Source: Gemmatimonadota bacterium
GTDB taxonomy: Bacteria > Gemmatimonadota > Gemmatimonadetes > Gemmatimonadales > GWC2-71-9
Length of the DNA stretch: 64,000 nucleotides
Assembly (NCBI GenBank): GCA_025357945.1
Contig: JANYLJ010000046.1
Location: forward strand, 1 to 64,000
Direction of reading: 5' to 3'
Position numbers and translations under genes: made by a program. The notes below the pieces were generated by a model. The model made no database searches, had not been told where the DNA came from, and was given only the letters and a program-made list of their open reading frames with translations. Below are positions 43,033-52,631 of the stretch, in pieces (position 1 is the stretch's first letter; every line of letters begins with the position of its first letter).

Positions 43033-44982
43033 ATGGCCAAACCCGCCGCACGCATCGTCTTCCTTGAGGCCGTGCTGCTCGTCGCGGCGGCGGCGGTGCT
43101 CGCGCGCAGCTTCTGGCTGCAGGTCGTGCATCACCAGGTCTGGGTTGCCAAGGCGGCGAACCGGCGTGAGCGCGACAGCGAACTCCCCGCTCGCCGCGGC
43201 CGGATCTATGATCGGAACGGCCAGCCGCTGGCGGTGAGCCAGGGGCAGTACCGCGTCAAGGTGTCGCTCAACCAGGTCAAGGACACGGCCGCGTTGCGGG
43301 CGCGGCTGGTCGCACTCCTCGGCGTACCAAAGCCGAAGGTCGCCGAGCAGTTCCGCGGCGACTACCCCTATTTCCACGGGCCGTTCGGCGCGGAACAGGT
43401 GGCGACGCTGCGAGGTCTCCACGGCGTCCATCTCGAGGTGCTCTTCAACCGCGAGTACCCGATGCAGTCGCTCGCCGATCGGATCCTCGGCCGCCTCAAT
43501 CAGCAAGGGGATTCCGGGATCGAAGGGATGGAGAAGGCGCTCGACACGCTGCTGCAGGGGCAGCCGGGCCGGCGGCACTATCTCGTCGACGCCAAGGGCA
43601 GGCGCCTCCCGGCACCGGGACCACCGCTGACGGAGCCCGTGGCGGGGCAGGACGTAAAACTCACCCTCGATAACAACTTGCAGGGAATCGCCGAGGCGGC
43701 GCTTCGGCACGGTATCGAGACCAACCATGCCCTCGGTGGCGACATCGTGATCCTCGACGTGCATAGCGGCGAACTGCTCGCGGTCGCGTCGTGGCGCCCG
43801 GACGGGTCCACCCACGCGATGGTGACGACCTCGTCGGCGATCGTCGAGCCGAACGAGCCCGGATCCACGTCCAAGTTATTCACGGTCGCCGCCCTGCTCC
43901 GCAGTGGCGCCGACACGACGCCCGTGAGCGGTGAGGGCGGCCGGTGGATGATGACGGTCGGTCGCGGCGCACCGCGCAAGATCGAGGATGTCCACCCGCT
44001 GCACGGCATGGTCACGGTCGGCGAAACGGTGAAGTATTCGAGCAACATCGCGATCTCGAAATTTTCGCTGAACCTGTCGCCTGAGCAGCAGTACGAGACG
44101 ATTCGCGACTTCGGCTTTGGTACCGCACCGGGTCTCGGTTTTCCCGGCGAGGCACCGGGGAAGTTGCGCCGCCCCGCGTTATGGGAAAATCGCCTCCTGT
44201 CGCAGCCGTCGCTCGGTCAGGGTTACGAGTGGGAAGCAAGCGCGGTGCAGCTCGCCGTTGGCTACGCGGCGATCGCCAACAATGGCGTGCTGATGGCGCC
44301 CACGTTGCTGCGGGAAGTGCGTAACGAACACGGTGTCGTGACGTGGCAACACCACCCGGACACTGTGCGCCGTGCGGTGCCGGACTCGATCGCGAAACAC
44401 CTGTTCGAGTATCTCCGGATGACCGAAGGCGACGGCGGCACCGGTTCCAAGGCGCAGCTCGATCGCTTTCCGGTGCCCGGCAAGACTGGCACGGCGAAGG
44501 TCACGACGGGCGGGTATCGCGCCTCGTACGTCGGGATCTTCCCGGCAGACAACCCGCAAGCGGTGGTGTACGTCATGATCGACCGTCCGCACAACGGCAA
44601 GATCTATGGCGGCGACGTGGCAGCGCCGATCGTGAGGCAGGTGCTGCAACAGGCGCTCCTTGCGCCCACGAGTCCCCTCGATCGGCGATGGCTCATGGAG
44701 GCGGTACCGGCGGTGCCAGCTGCCGCGCCAGCCGGGGCGCCGGTGCTGGCGGCCGTCAAGCGGGTCGCCTTTCCGGTGATACGGTCGACGAAAACGTTCG
44801 CGCCGGTGGCGGTTCCGGTGGTCGCTGGCCAGATGGTTCGGGAAGCCGTGGTGGCGTTGCAGCGGGCGGGATTCCAGGTTCGCCTGGTGGGGCACGCGCG
44901 CGTGCGCAGCACCGCACCGTCTGCCGGCGACTCCCTCTCGCACGGCGCCGTCGTCACGATCTACGCGGACTCGATGCCATGA
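43033..44982 (+). CDS. ftsI: Division transpeptidase FtsI (PBP3) with C-terminal PASTA domain
   Basis: A 649-residue class B penicillin-binding protein that crosslinks septal peptidoglycan. An N-terminal membrane helix (about 8-27) is followed by a PBP dimerisation domain. The catalytic triad motifs are STSK (S278-K281), SSN (336-338) and KTGT (484-487). A PASTA-like domain ends it (VPVVAGQMVREAVVALQRAG, about 595-645). PASTA-bearing FtsI/SpoVD is more usual in Gram-positive bacteria. ATG is right after the ftsL stop and the gene overlaps murE. Confidence 0.95.
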   Translation: MAKPAARIVFLEAVLLVAAAAVLARSFWLQVVHHQVWVAKAANRRERDSELPARRGRIYDRNGQPLAVSQGQYRVKVSLNQVKDTAALRARLVALLGVPKPKVAEQFRGDYPYFHGPFGAEQVATLRGLHGVHLEVLFNREYPMQSLADRILGRLNQQGDSGIEGMEKALDTLLQGQPGRRHYLVDAKGRRLPAPGPPLTEPVAGQDVKLTLDNNLQGIAEAALRHGIETNHALGGDIVILDVHSGELLAVASWRPDGSTHAMVTTSSAIVEPNEPGSTSKLFTVAALLRSGADTTPVSGEGGRWMMTVGRGAPRKIEDVHPLHGMVTVGETVKYSSNIAISKFSLNLSPEQQYETIRDFGFGTAPGLGFPGEAPGKLRRPALWENRLLSQPSLGQGYEWEASAVQLAVGYAAIANNGVLMAPTLLREVRNEHGVVTWQHHPDTVRRAVPDSIAKHLFEYLRMTEGDGGTGSKAQLDRFPVPGKTGTAKVTTGGYRASYVGIFPADNPQAVVYVMIDRPHNGKIYGGDVAAPIVRQVLQQALLAPTSPLDRRWLMEAVPAVPAAAPAGAPVLAAVKRVAFPVIRSTKTFAPVAVPVVAGQMVREAVVALQRAGFQVRLVGHARVRSTAPSAGDSLSHGAVVTIYADSMP

Positions 44983-46427
44983 AGCTGCAATTCCTGGTCG
45001 CGGCACTGCGGCGGCAGGACCTGATCGCGAGTGCACCGAGCGCCGACGTCGAGATTGAACGCGTCGACGTCGACTCGCGCACGGTGACGCCGGGGGCGCT
45101 GTTCATGGCGCTCCGCGGTTCCGTCGTGGACGGCCACTCGTTCATTCCCCAGGCACTCGCCAACGGCGCGTCGGCGCTGGTGGCCGAGCAGCCGGTGGAT
45201 GCCTCGGTGCCCGCGGTGATCGTGCGCGATGGCCGCCGAGCGGCACAGGTGATCGCGGAGACGTGGTACGATCGACCGGCGCGGAAGATGCAGCTCGTTG
45301 GTATCACCGGGACCAATGGCAAGACCACGACCACCGCGATGGTGCGTCACCTGCTCAACCGTGACGGTGATGCGGGGAGCATCGGCACCCTCGGAGCATT
45401 CGACGCAGCCGGTGAGCGAGTGGAGTCGTCGGCCGGATCGTTGACGACGCCCGGTCCACTCGACCTGCAGGCCACCTTCCGGGCGCTGTTCGACCGCGGC
45501 GTGCGGCACGTGGCGATGGAGACCTCGTCGCACGCGCTCGATCAGGGGCGACTCGAAGGACTTACCTTCGCCGCCGGGATCTTCACCAATCTGACGCGCG
45601 AGCATCTCGACTATCACCTCACGATGGAGCAGTACCTCGCCGCCAAGCTCCGGCTGGCGGAACTCGTTGCGAGCGACGGTGTCCTTTCGGTCAACGCGGA
45701 TGATCCCGCGTGGCAGGCGCTTCGGCGTGACCGGCGGACCCTGGCGTGGGGTCTTGCTCCCGACGCCGATGTCAGCGTCGCGGATCCGGTCTACCGGTCC
45801 GCCGGCACGCGCTTCACCCTCGGCGGGCGGTTCGGCACCCGTGACGTGTCGATCCCGTTTCTCGGCGAATTCAACGTCGCCAACGCGGTCGGTGCGGCGA
45901 CGGTGGCGCTCGGGTCAGGCGAACCGATCGACGACGTGGTCGAGCGACTCGCGACCGCACCGCAGGTGCCAGGTCGCCTGGAGCGCCTGGCGGATACGCC
46001 GTTCACGGTGTTGCGCGACTATGCCCACACGCCCGATGCCTACGAGCGCGTCTTCTCGATGTTGCGACCACTGGTGCCGGGGCGCCTCTTCATCCTGTTC
46101 GGGTGCGGCGGTGAGCGCGACAAGGGGAAGCGGCCGATCATGGGACGGATCGCCGCGGAGCATGCGGACCGGGTGGTCGTCACGTCGGACAACCCGCGGC
46201 GCGAAGATCCCGAGCAGATCATCAACGACATCGTCGCGGCGATGCCGGCTGGGTCGTATGACCGGATCCTCGACCGCGAAGAAGCGATCGCGCACGCGCT
46301 CCAGATGGCGCGTCCCGGCGACATGGTCCTCCTCGTCGGGAAGGGACATGAAACCTACCAGGTGGAGGGCACTACGTACCGTCACTTTGACGAACGCGAC
46401 ATTGTCGCGTCGTTGCTGCCGTCATGA
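44979..46427 (+). CDS. murE: UDP-MurNAc-L-Ala-D-Glu:meso-DAP ligase
   Basis: A 482-residue Mur ligase adding the third residue of the stem peptide. ATP site GITGTNGKTTT, substrate region SLTTPGPLDLQATF and METSSHALDQGRL, and the DNPR motif (VVTSDNPRREDP), which marks meso-diaminopimelate specificity; lysine-specific enzymes have a different sequence there. The start is ATG 44979, overlapping ftsI; a much longer open frame upstream is an ftsI shadow. Confidence 0.96.
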   Translation: MKLQFLVAALRRQDLIASAPSADVEIERVDVDSRTVTPGALFMALRGSVVDGHSFIPQALANGASALVAEQPVDASVPAVIVRDGRRAAQVIAETWYDRPARKMQLVGITGTNGKTTTTAMVRHLLNRDGDAGSIGTLGAFDAAGERVESSAGSLTTPGPLDLQATFRALFDRGVRHVAMETSSHALDQGRLEGLTFAAGIFTNLTREHLDYHLTMEQYLAAKLRLAELVASDGVLSVNADDPAWQALRRDRRTLAWGLAPDADVSVADPVYRSAGTRFTLGGRFGTRDVSIPFLGEFNVANAVGAATVALGSGEPIDDVVERLATAPQVPGRLERLADTPFTVLRDYAHTPDAYERVFSMLRPLVPGRLFILFGCGGERDKGKRPIMGRIAAEHADRVVVTSDNPRREDPEQIINDIVAAMPAGSYDRILDREEAIAHALQMARPGDMVLLVGKGHETYQVEGTTYRHFDERDIVASLLPS

Positions 46428-47776
46428 CGGCGATCTTCCCCGACGACTGGGTGCGCCGCGCCCTCGGCGTGGCTGGTTCGGCCGCCGTCGGTTACGACGC
46501 GGTCGTCACCGACACGCGCACGCTCGCGCCCGGGTCGCTCTTTGTCGCACTCGCCGGCAAGCGGTTCGACGCGCATGACTTCCTGGCCGCGGCGCGCGAT
46601 GCCGGCGCCAGTGGTGCGGTGGTTCGCCGCGGCACGCCACCGGTGAGTGGGTTGGTGCTCTATGAAGTGGCTGACACCCTCTGCGCCCTCGGCGACCTGG
46701 CGGCGGCGCATCGCGACCGGTTCGCCGGCCCAGTGGTCGGGATCACCGGGCAGAATGGCAAGACGTCCACCAAGGAGATGGTGGCGGCAGCACTCGGGAC
46801 GAGATGGCGGGTACACAAGACACGGGCGAACGACAACAACCTCGTTGGCGTCCCAATGACGATCCTGCAGGCGCCGGTCGGGACGGAAGCGCTGGTGGTG
46901 GAGGCTGGGGCGAATCTTCCCGGCGAGATCGCGCGATATCGCGAGATCATCCGCCCCGACATCGCCGTGGTGCTCAACGCCGGCTCGGGCCACCTCGAAG
47001 GGTTCGGATCGGTCGCAGGCGTGATCCGCGAGAAGCTCTCCCTCGCCAAGGACGCCCCGTTGGCGATCGTGGGCACCGAGCCTGCCGAGCTGGCCCGGGG
47101 CGCCCGCACGCTCGCCCGACGTGTGGTGACGGCCGGGCTTCGCGACGCGGACCTGGTTCCCGCGTCCGTAACCACGGACGCGGATGGCCGTCCCGTCGTG
47201 TCGATCGATGGTCGTCGCTTCACGCTCGCCGCGCGCGGGACGCACCAAGCCGGCAACGCGATGTTCGCGTGGGCGATCGCGCGCGATCTCAAGCTCGACC
47301 TCGATGCGGTCGCTGGTGCCCTTGAGCGATTCACCGTTCCGGGTGGTCGGGGCGAGCTGACGCAACACGGCGGCCTCACGATCGTCAACGACAGCTATAA
47401 CGCGAACCCGCAGTCGTTCGCGACGGCGATCGCGCTGGCGCAGGCGCTTCGGCCCGGCCGGCGACTGGTGTTCGTGGCGGGGACCATGCGCGAACTTGGG
47501 CTCCACGCCGACCGGCTGCATCGCGAGGTGGCCGGGTGGCTGGCCGCAATGGAACCGGAGTTGCTGGCGCTCGTTGGCGACTTTGTGCCGGCGTTCGCCG
47601 GGTATCGCGATCGGTACGCCGGGCACCTGGTTGAAGCGCCGGACGCCGAGGCGCTCGCCCCGTTGTTGGCCAGCCGACTGGCTGGCGACGAACTGGTGGT
47701 GCTCAAGGGTTCACGGGGAGTGACGCTCGAACGTATTCTTCCCGCCGTTCTCGCCCGCGCCGTCCCAACGACCTGA
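46424..47776 (+). CDS. murF: UDP-MurNAc-tripeptide:D-Ala-D-Ala ligase
   Basis: A 450-residue Mur ligase that adds D-Ala-D-Ala. N-terminal domain VVTDTRTLAPGSLFVAL, the ATP site GITGQNGKTSTKEMV, central block LVVEAGANLPGEI, and C-terminal NDSYNANPQSFATAI, all typical. Overlaps murE (ATGA); mraY begins 7 nt later. Confidence 0.95.
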   Translation: MTAIFPDDWVRRALGVAGSAAVGYDAVVTDTRTLAPGSLFVALAGKRFDAHDFLAAARDAGASGAVVRRGTPPVSGLVLYEVADTLCALGDLAAAHRDRFAGPVVGITGQNGKTSTKEMVAAALGTRWRVHKTRANDNNLVGVPMTILQAPVGTEALVVEAGANLPGEIARYREIIRPDIAVVLNAGSGHLEGFGSVAGVIREKLSLAKDAPLAIVGTEPAELARGARTLARRVVTAGLRDADLVPASVTTDADGRPVVSIDGRRFTLAARGTHQAGNAMFAWAIARDLKLDLDAVAGALERFTVPGGRGELTQHGGLTIVNDSYNANPQSFATAIALAQALRPGRRLVFVAGTMRELGLHADRLHREVAGWLAAMEPELLALVGDFVPAFAGYRDRYAGHLVEAPDAEALAPLLASRLAGDELVVLKGSRGVTLERILPAVLARAVPTT

Positions 47777-47782
47777 GGTCGG

Positions 47783-48910
47783 ATGTTCTATCACCTGCTC
47801 GCTCCGCTTGGGAAGGCGCACCTCTTCTTCAACCTTTTCACGTACATCTCGTTCCGTGCGGCGGGAGCGATGGTCACGGCGCTGTTGATCGCGTTCGCCG
47901 TGGGACCGTGGATCATTGGGCAGCTGCGGGCGCACAAGGTCGGGCAGGTGATCCGGGTCGAGGGGCCGGCAAGCCACCAGGCGAAACGCGGCACGCCGAC
48001 CATGGGCGGGCTGATCATCATCGCCGCGACGGTGATCCCGACGTTGCTTTGGGCGCCGCTCAACAACCGCTTCATCGTCGTCACGGTCATCGCGATGCTC
48101 TGGACCGGCGCGATCGGGTTCGTGGACGACTACCTCAAGGTGGTCGAGGGACGGTCGCGCGGACTGGTTGCCAAGTGGAAGCTGGCGGCACAGATCAGCT
48201 TCGGCGTGACGCTCGGCGTGATGCTGTTGCTCTGGCCGGTGGTATCGCCGGCGACGATACCCGCCGCCGCCACGACGGTACCGTTCTTCAAGTACCTCGT
48301 GGTCGTCTTCGTTCCGCCGGTGTATGTGCTCTTCGTCACCGGCGTTGTGACCGGGTTTTCGAACGCCGTCAACCTGACCGACGGCCTCGACGGGCTGGCG
48401 ACCGGACTCTCCCTCATCGCCGCGGCGGCGTTTGCGTTCTTTGCGTACGTCCTCGGCCGGGTCGACGCGACCGGGTACCTGAACCTCTTCTACCTGCCGG
48501 GCTCGGGTGAGTTGGCGGTGTTCTGCGCGGCGCTGGTGGGTGGCTGCCTCGGCTTCCTCTGGTTCAACGCGCATCCAGCGCAGGTGTTCATGGGCGACAC
48601 CGGCAGCCTGGCGCTCGGCGGGGCATTCGCCACCGTGGCGATCCTGCTCAAGTCGGAGTTTCTGCTGGTGATTATCGGCGGCGTATTTGTGGCCGAAGCC
48701 GTGTCGGTGATGATCCAGATCGGGGCGTACCGGTACTTCAAGCGAACGCGCGGTCGGGAGTACGCCGATTCGCACCGGGTGTTCCGGATGGCGCCCTTGC
48801 ACCATCACTTCGAGAAGCTCGGTTGGCACGAGATCACTGTGGTCGTGCGGTTCTGGATCCTGGGGATCTTTTGCGCGCTCGTCGCGCTGGCCACCCTCAA
48901 GCTGCGATGA
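47783..48910 (+). CDS. mraY: Phospho-MurNAc-pentapeptide transferase
   Basis: A 375-residue integral membrane enzyme that makes lipid I. About ten transmembrane helices. Conserved acidic loops are [20 protein letters not shown] and [11 protein letters not shown], with [12 protein letters not shown] near the end. ATG 47783 follows murF by 6 nt; the stop overlaps murD (ATGA). Confidence 0.96.
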   Translation: MFYHLLAPLGKAHLFFNLFTYISFRAAGAMVTALLIAFAVGPWIIGQLRAHKVGQVIRVEGPASHQAKRGTPTMGGLIIIAATVIPTLLWAPLNNRFIVVTVIAMLWTGAIGFVDDYLKVVEGRSRGLVAKWKLAAQISFGVTLGVMLLLWPVVSPATIPAAATTVPFFKYLVVVFVPPVYVLFVTGVVTGFSNAVNLTDGLDGLATGLSLIAAAAFAFFAYVLGRVDATGYLNLFYLPGSGELAVFCAALVGGCLGFLWFNAHPAQVFMGDTGSLALGGAFATVAILLKSEFLLVIIGGVFVAEAVSVMIQIGAYRYFKRTRGREYADSHRVFRMAPLHHHFEKLGWHEITVVVRFWILGIFCALVALATLKLR

Positions 48911-50274
48911 ACCGGCTCGACGACTGGCGGGCATCCGGGCGTGAAGTGAGCGTGGCCGGCTTGGCGCGGAGCGGCACGGCAGCGGCCCGTTTGCTCCGCG
49001 CGCGCGGCATCCCCGTGTACGTGTCCGACGCGGGAATCAGCGACGTGCTCCTCGCGGCGGCCGAGGCGCTCCGCGCCGAGCCGGGACCGAATGTGATGGT
49101 GGACGTCGGTGGTCACGATCTGGCACGGGTGGTCACGAGCGCTGCGCTGATTCTTTCGCCGGGGATTCCGCCCGACGCGGCCGTTGTTCGTGCGGCGGCA
49201 GATGCCGGCGTGTTGATCCTCGCTGAGGCGCAGCTCGGACTCGACGCGATGGCGGAGATCCCGTCGATTGCCGTCACCGGAACGAACGGCAAGACCACGA
49301 CGACCGGCCTGGCGGATCACTTGTTGCGCGCGAGCGGGCGTCGCAGTGTCGCGGCGGGTAATATCGGCAACCCCCTATCGGCCGTCGCGCTGGCGGACCC
49401 TCGCCCGGAATGGCTCGCGGTCGAGTTGTCGTCGTTCCAGTTGCACGACTGCCCCGACCTCGCGCCGACGGTCGGCATCCTGACGAACCTGGCCCCCGAC
49501 CACCTTGATCGCTATCCGACGTTGGCATCCTACTACGCCGACAAGGCGCGGCTGTTTACCAATGCCAGCGCGGCGTCGATCTGGGTGAGCAATCTTGACG
49601 ATTTCGACTCACGAGCGATCGTTGCGAACGTGCCGGGGCGTCATCTGGCGTTTGCCGCCGCCGGGACGCGCGCGGACGCATGGTACGACCGCGGGACCGC
49701 CACACTGATGCTGGCCGGGCAGGCGTTACTTGCCCGTGCCGAGTTGCCGCTACTTGGTGACCACAACGTCGCCAACGCGCTGGCCGCCTCACTGGCGCTC
49801 CACGCCGTCGGCGTCGATCACGCGTCACTGGCGGACGGTCTCGCCACGTTCCGCCCGCTCCGGCACCGGATGGAGCCGGTCCGCGAGGTGGACGGCGTGT
49901 TGTGGATCAACGACTCCAAGGCGACCAACGTGGCGTCCACCCGCGTCGCGATCCAGGCGATGCAGCGGCCGTTCGTGCTGCTGCTTGGCGGGCGGCATAA
50001 GGGCGAGCCGTACGTCGACCTGGTTGGTCCGCTCTGCCAGCACGCGCAGGCGGTGGTGGCGTACGGCGAGGCCGGCGACCTCATCGAGCACGACCTCGGC
50101 CACGCGATCCGCGTCGTGCGCGGCACCACCTTCGAGGACGTGGTCGCGAAGGCACGCGTGTTGGCGAAGCCGGGTGCCGCAGTGTTGTTGTCCCCCGCCT
50201 GTTCGAGCTATGACATGTTCGACAACTACGAGCAGCGCGGTGCCACGTTCCGGGCGCTCGTGGAGGAGATGTGA
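48907..50274 (+). CDS. murD: UDP-MurNAc-L-Ala:D-Glu ligase
   Basis: A 455-residue Mur ligase that adds D-glutamate. Rossmann-like N-terminus (VSVAGLARSGTAAARLL), ATP site AVTGTNGKTTTTGLADHLL, LSSFQLHDC and LAPDHLDRY, and C-terminal WINDSKATNVAST and PACSSYDMFDNYEQRG. ATG 48907 overlaps mraY; upstream open frame is a mraY shadow. The stop overlaps ftsW (GTGA). Confidence 0.96.
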   Translation: MNRLDDWRASGREVSVAGLARSGTAAARLLRARGIPVYVSDAGISDVLLAAAEALRAEPGPNVMVDVGGHDLARVVTSAALILSPGIPPDAAVVRAAADAGVLILAEAQLGLDAMAEIPSIAVTGTNGKTTTTGLADHLLRASGRRSVAAGNIGNPLSAVALADPRPEWLAVELSSFQLHDCPDLAPTVGILTNLAPDHLDRYPTLASYYADKARLFTNASAASIWVSNLDDFDSRAIVANVPGRHLAFAAAGTRADAWYDRGTATLMLAGQALLARAELPLLGDHNVANALAASLALHAVGVDHASLADGLATFRPLRHRMEPVREVDGVLWINDSKATNVASTRVAIQAMQRPFVLLLGGRHKGEPYVDLVGPLCQHAQAVVAYGEAGDLIEHDLGHAIRVVRGTTFEDVVAKARVLAKPGAAVLLSPACSSYDMFDNYEQRGATFRALVEEM

Positions 50275-51428
50275 GCACACCGGCGGTGCGCCACCCCGGC
50301 GAGTTCCGGTGGGAGACCCGGCTGCTTGCGGTGGTGACACTGATGCTCACGGCAATGGGGATCGCGAGCTGCTACGCCTCGGGCGCCTACCTCGCGCCGT
50401 GGTTTAACGAGGCGACCCAACAGGGGATTGCCGCAGTCATTGGTGGCGTGTTGTTCCTCGCCGCGGCCAAGACCGACTACCGCATCTGGCGCAAGATTGC
50501 GCTGCCGATCTTTCTGGCCACCGTCGTCGGGCTCGTCCTCATCGCGTTCGTCGCGGTGTTCTGGAAGGGCAAGCAGGCGAGCGGTTCGCTGCGAGACATC
50601 TTTCCGTACATCAACGGTGCCCATCGCTGGATCAAGGTCGGGGTGCAGTTGCAGGTGTCCGAGGTCGCCCGCTTCACGCTGGCCGTGTGGCTCGCGGCGT
50701 ACGCCGCTGCGCTGGGGACCAAGGTGCGCGATTTCAACGAGGGGTTCCTGCCGCTGATCGGCGTGATCGCGATTGTTTGCGGGCTGGTCGCGACCGAGCC
50801 GAGCGTGACGATGGCCGCGGTGCTCGGCGTGATCGGAATCACGGTGATTTTTACGGCCGGCGCGCGGGTGCCTCATCTTGCGCTCGCGGTGCTGCTTGCG
50901 GCGGTCATGGTGCTACTGGTCCTCAAGTTCGACGCGGTCCGAAGCAAGCGCAACGCGACCTTCAAGGAGCCAGCGCTCGCCTGTGATGTGACGACGCAGG
51001 AGTGTCAGGGTCTGATCGGGTTCGGCCGCGGCGGCGTCAAGGGCGTCGGCTTCGGTAACGGAACCCAGAAGCTGGGACACACTCCCGAGGCGTACTCCGA
51101 CTACCTGCTCTCCGTGATCGGCGAGGAGTGGGGTTTCGTCGGGATCATTTTTGTTGCACTCTGCTTCAGCGTCTTCTGCTGGATGGGCTTCCGCGTTGCG
51201 CGCACGGCGCCGGACCCCTTCGGGACCTATCTCGCCGCGGGGCTGACGGTGTCCGTGGGCGTGACCGCGTTCATGCACGCGGCCGTGGTCACCTGGCTGA
51301 TGCCCTCAACCGGACTGACGCTGCCGTTCATGTCGGTGGGACGGATTTCGCTCGTCCTGTACCTGATTTCGGCCGGCGTCATTGTCTCGATCGGGCGACA
51401 ACGCGGCCGCCCGGCGCGCGCGCGGTGA
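50271..51428 (+). CDS. ftsW: Lipid II-polymerising division protein FtsW
   Basis: A 385-residue SEDS glycosyltransferase with about ten transmembrane helices. Family motifs: GAHRWIKVGVQLQVSEVARF-like block (NGAHRWIKVG), VATEPSVTMAAVL, LGHTPEAYSDYLLSVIGEEWGF-like block (PEAYSDYLLSVIGEEWG), and LPFMSVGRISLV. Start GTG 50271 overlaps murD; stop overlaps murG. Works with FtsI at the septum. Confidence 0.94.
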   Translation: MSTPAVRHPGEFRWETRLLAVVTLMLTAMGIASCYASGAYLAPWFNEATQQGIAAVIGGVLFLAAAKTDYRIWRKIALPIFLATVVGLVLIAFVAVFWKGKQASGSLRDIFPYINGAHRWIKVGVQLQVSEVARFTLAVWLAAYAAALGTKVRDFNEGFLPLIGVIAIVCGLVATEPSVTMAAVLGVIGITVIFTAGARVPHLALAVLLAAVMVLLVLKFDAVRSKRNATFKEPALACDVTTQECQGLIGFGRGGVKGVGFGNGTQKLGHTPEAYSDYLLSVIGEEWGFVGIIFVALCFSVFCWMGFRVARTAPDPFGTYLAAGLTVSVGVTAFMHAAVVTWLMPSTGLTLPFMSVGRISLVLYLISAGVIVSIGRQRGRPARAR

Positions 51429-52525
51429 CGACGATCCTGCTGGCGGGGGGCGGCACCGGCGGTCACCTGATGCCGGCGCTGGCCGTGGCGGAGGCGACCC
51501 GCCAGTTGCACCCCGATTGGCGCTTCGTGTTCGCGGGTGCAATGCGCGGGATCGAGGCCACGGTTCTGCCACAACGCGGCGTGGCGCATCACCTCCTGCC
51601 GCTCGAGCCGCTCTACCGGCGACAGTGGTGGCAGAACATACGCTGGCCGTTGCTGCTGCCGAGGCTCATGCATCGCGTCGATGGCATGCTCGCCCTGGAG
51701 CGACCGGCTGTGGTGATTGGCACGGGTGGTTATGTCAGCGGGCCGGTACTCTGGCGTGCGGCGCGACGCGGCATCCCGACCGGAATTCTCGAACTCGACG
51801 TTCGTCCGGGACTCGCCACGCGCATGCTGATGAAGCGCGCTGGCGAGATCTGGCTGGCGGCACCCGAAACGCTGGCCGCGTTGCCGGCGGCCGTGCGCGA
51901 TCGCGCGATTGTCACCGGTGCGCCCATCGTGGCGCCGGATCCTGAGCGTCGCGCCGCGGCCTTGGCCCGCTTCGGGTTCACGGTGGATCGGCCGGTGCTG
52001 GTGATCACCGGTGGCTCGCAGGGCTCGCTGGCGATCAATCGCGTCGTGGCGACCTGGCTGCGGGGTGGTGGTGCCCGCTCGGTGCAGGTGATCTGGACCA
52101 CCGGGCGCGCGATGCAAGCCGAGTTCGCGCCGCTCCACGACCCGCCACGGGTTCATGTCGTGCCGTTCCTTGATCCGATGGCCGACGCCTGGTCGGTCGC
52201 CGATCTCTGCGTCGCGCGATCGGGAATGATGACGCTCGCTGAACTTTGCGCGTGGGGGATCCCGTCGCTGCTGATTCCGTTGCCGACGGCAGCGGCCGAT
52301 CACCAGACGTACAATGCCCAGGCGCTGGCTCGGGCTGGTGCGGCGGTGGTGCTGGCGCAGAGTGGGCTGGACGCCGCGAGGCTCGGTGATGCACTGCGCG
52401 AGCTGTTGGCTGATGCGCCGCGTCGAGCGGCAATGGCCGCGGCGGCGCGAGCGCGGGGCAAGCCGGGCGCGGCAGCGCTGATCGCGGAACGAGTGGCAAG
52501 GCTGGCGAGTTCGCGGGTTGAGTGA
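51425..52525 (+). CDS. murG: UDP-GlcNAc:lipid I N-acetylglucosaminyltransferase
   Basis: A 366-residue peripheral membrane glycosyltransferase that makes lipid II. GGTGGH (9-14), GTGGYVSGPVLWRAARRGIP and TGGSQGSLAINR identify it. GTG 51425 overlaps ftsW. Next gene is 106 nt away, the largest gap in the cluster, and filled with low-complexity DNA. Confidence 0.95.
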   Translation: MTTILLAGGGTGGHLMPALAVAEATRQLHPDWRFVFAGAMRGIEATVLPQRGVAHHLLPLEPLYRRQWWQNIRWPLLLPRLMHRVDGMLALERPAVVIGTGGYVSGPVLWRAARRGIPTGILELDVRPGLATRMLMKRAGEIWLAAPETLAALPAAVRDRAIVTGAPIVAPDPERRAAALARFGFTVDRPVLVITGGSQGSLAINRVVATWLRGGGARSVQVIWTTGRAMQAEFAPLHDPPRVHVVPFLDPMADAWSVADLCVARSGMMTLAELCAWGIPSLLIPLPTAAADHQTYNAQALARAGAAVVLAQSGLDAARLGDALRELLADAPRRAAMAAAARARGKPGAAALIAERVARLASSRVE

Positions 52526-52581
52526 ACTCGCGGCTTTGGCCGCGCGCTCGACTCGACGCTCGTCTCGCCTCTCTCTCCTCG

Positions 52582-52609
52582 CTCCTCTCTCCTCTCTCCT
52601 CTCTCCTCT
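52582..52609 (+). repeat. Four perfect 7-bp tandem repeats (ctcctct)
   Basis: ctcctct occurs four times without change. Degenerate copies continue upstream to about 52550 (e.g. gtctcgc, ctctctc). It fills most of the murG-murC gap, just before the murC -10-like box. The unit length of 7 is the same as in the repeats at 21174, 34913 and 61109. Confidence 0.85.
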
Positions 52610-52619
52610 CCCGGTTGTG

Positions 52620-52631
52620 TATCTTGCTCCC
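52620..52631 (+). promoter_or_regulatory. Possible leaderless promoter of murC
   Basis: tatctt (52620-52625) lies 6 nt before GTG 52632, with tgtg just upstream as a possible extended -10. No ribosome site is seen. If used, murC-ftsQ-ftsA-ftsZ could be transcribed apart from the upstream dcw genes. Confidence 0.35.

Noticed and set aside
52582-52609. CRISPR-like array
   Set aside because: Units are 7 bp without spacers, so it is a simple tandem repeat.
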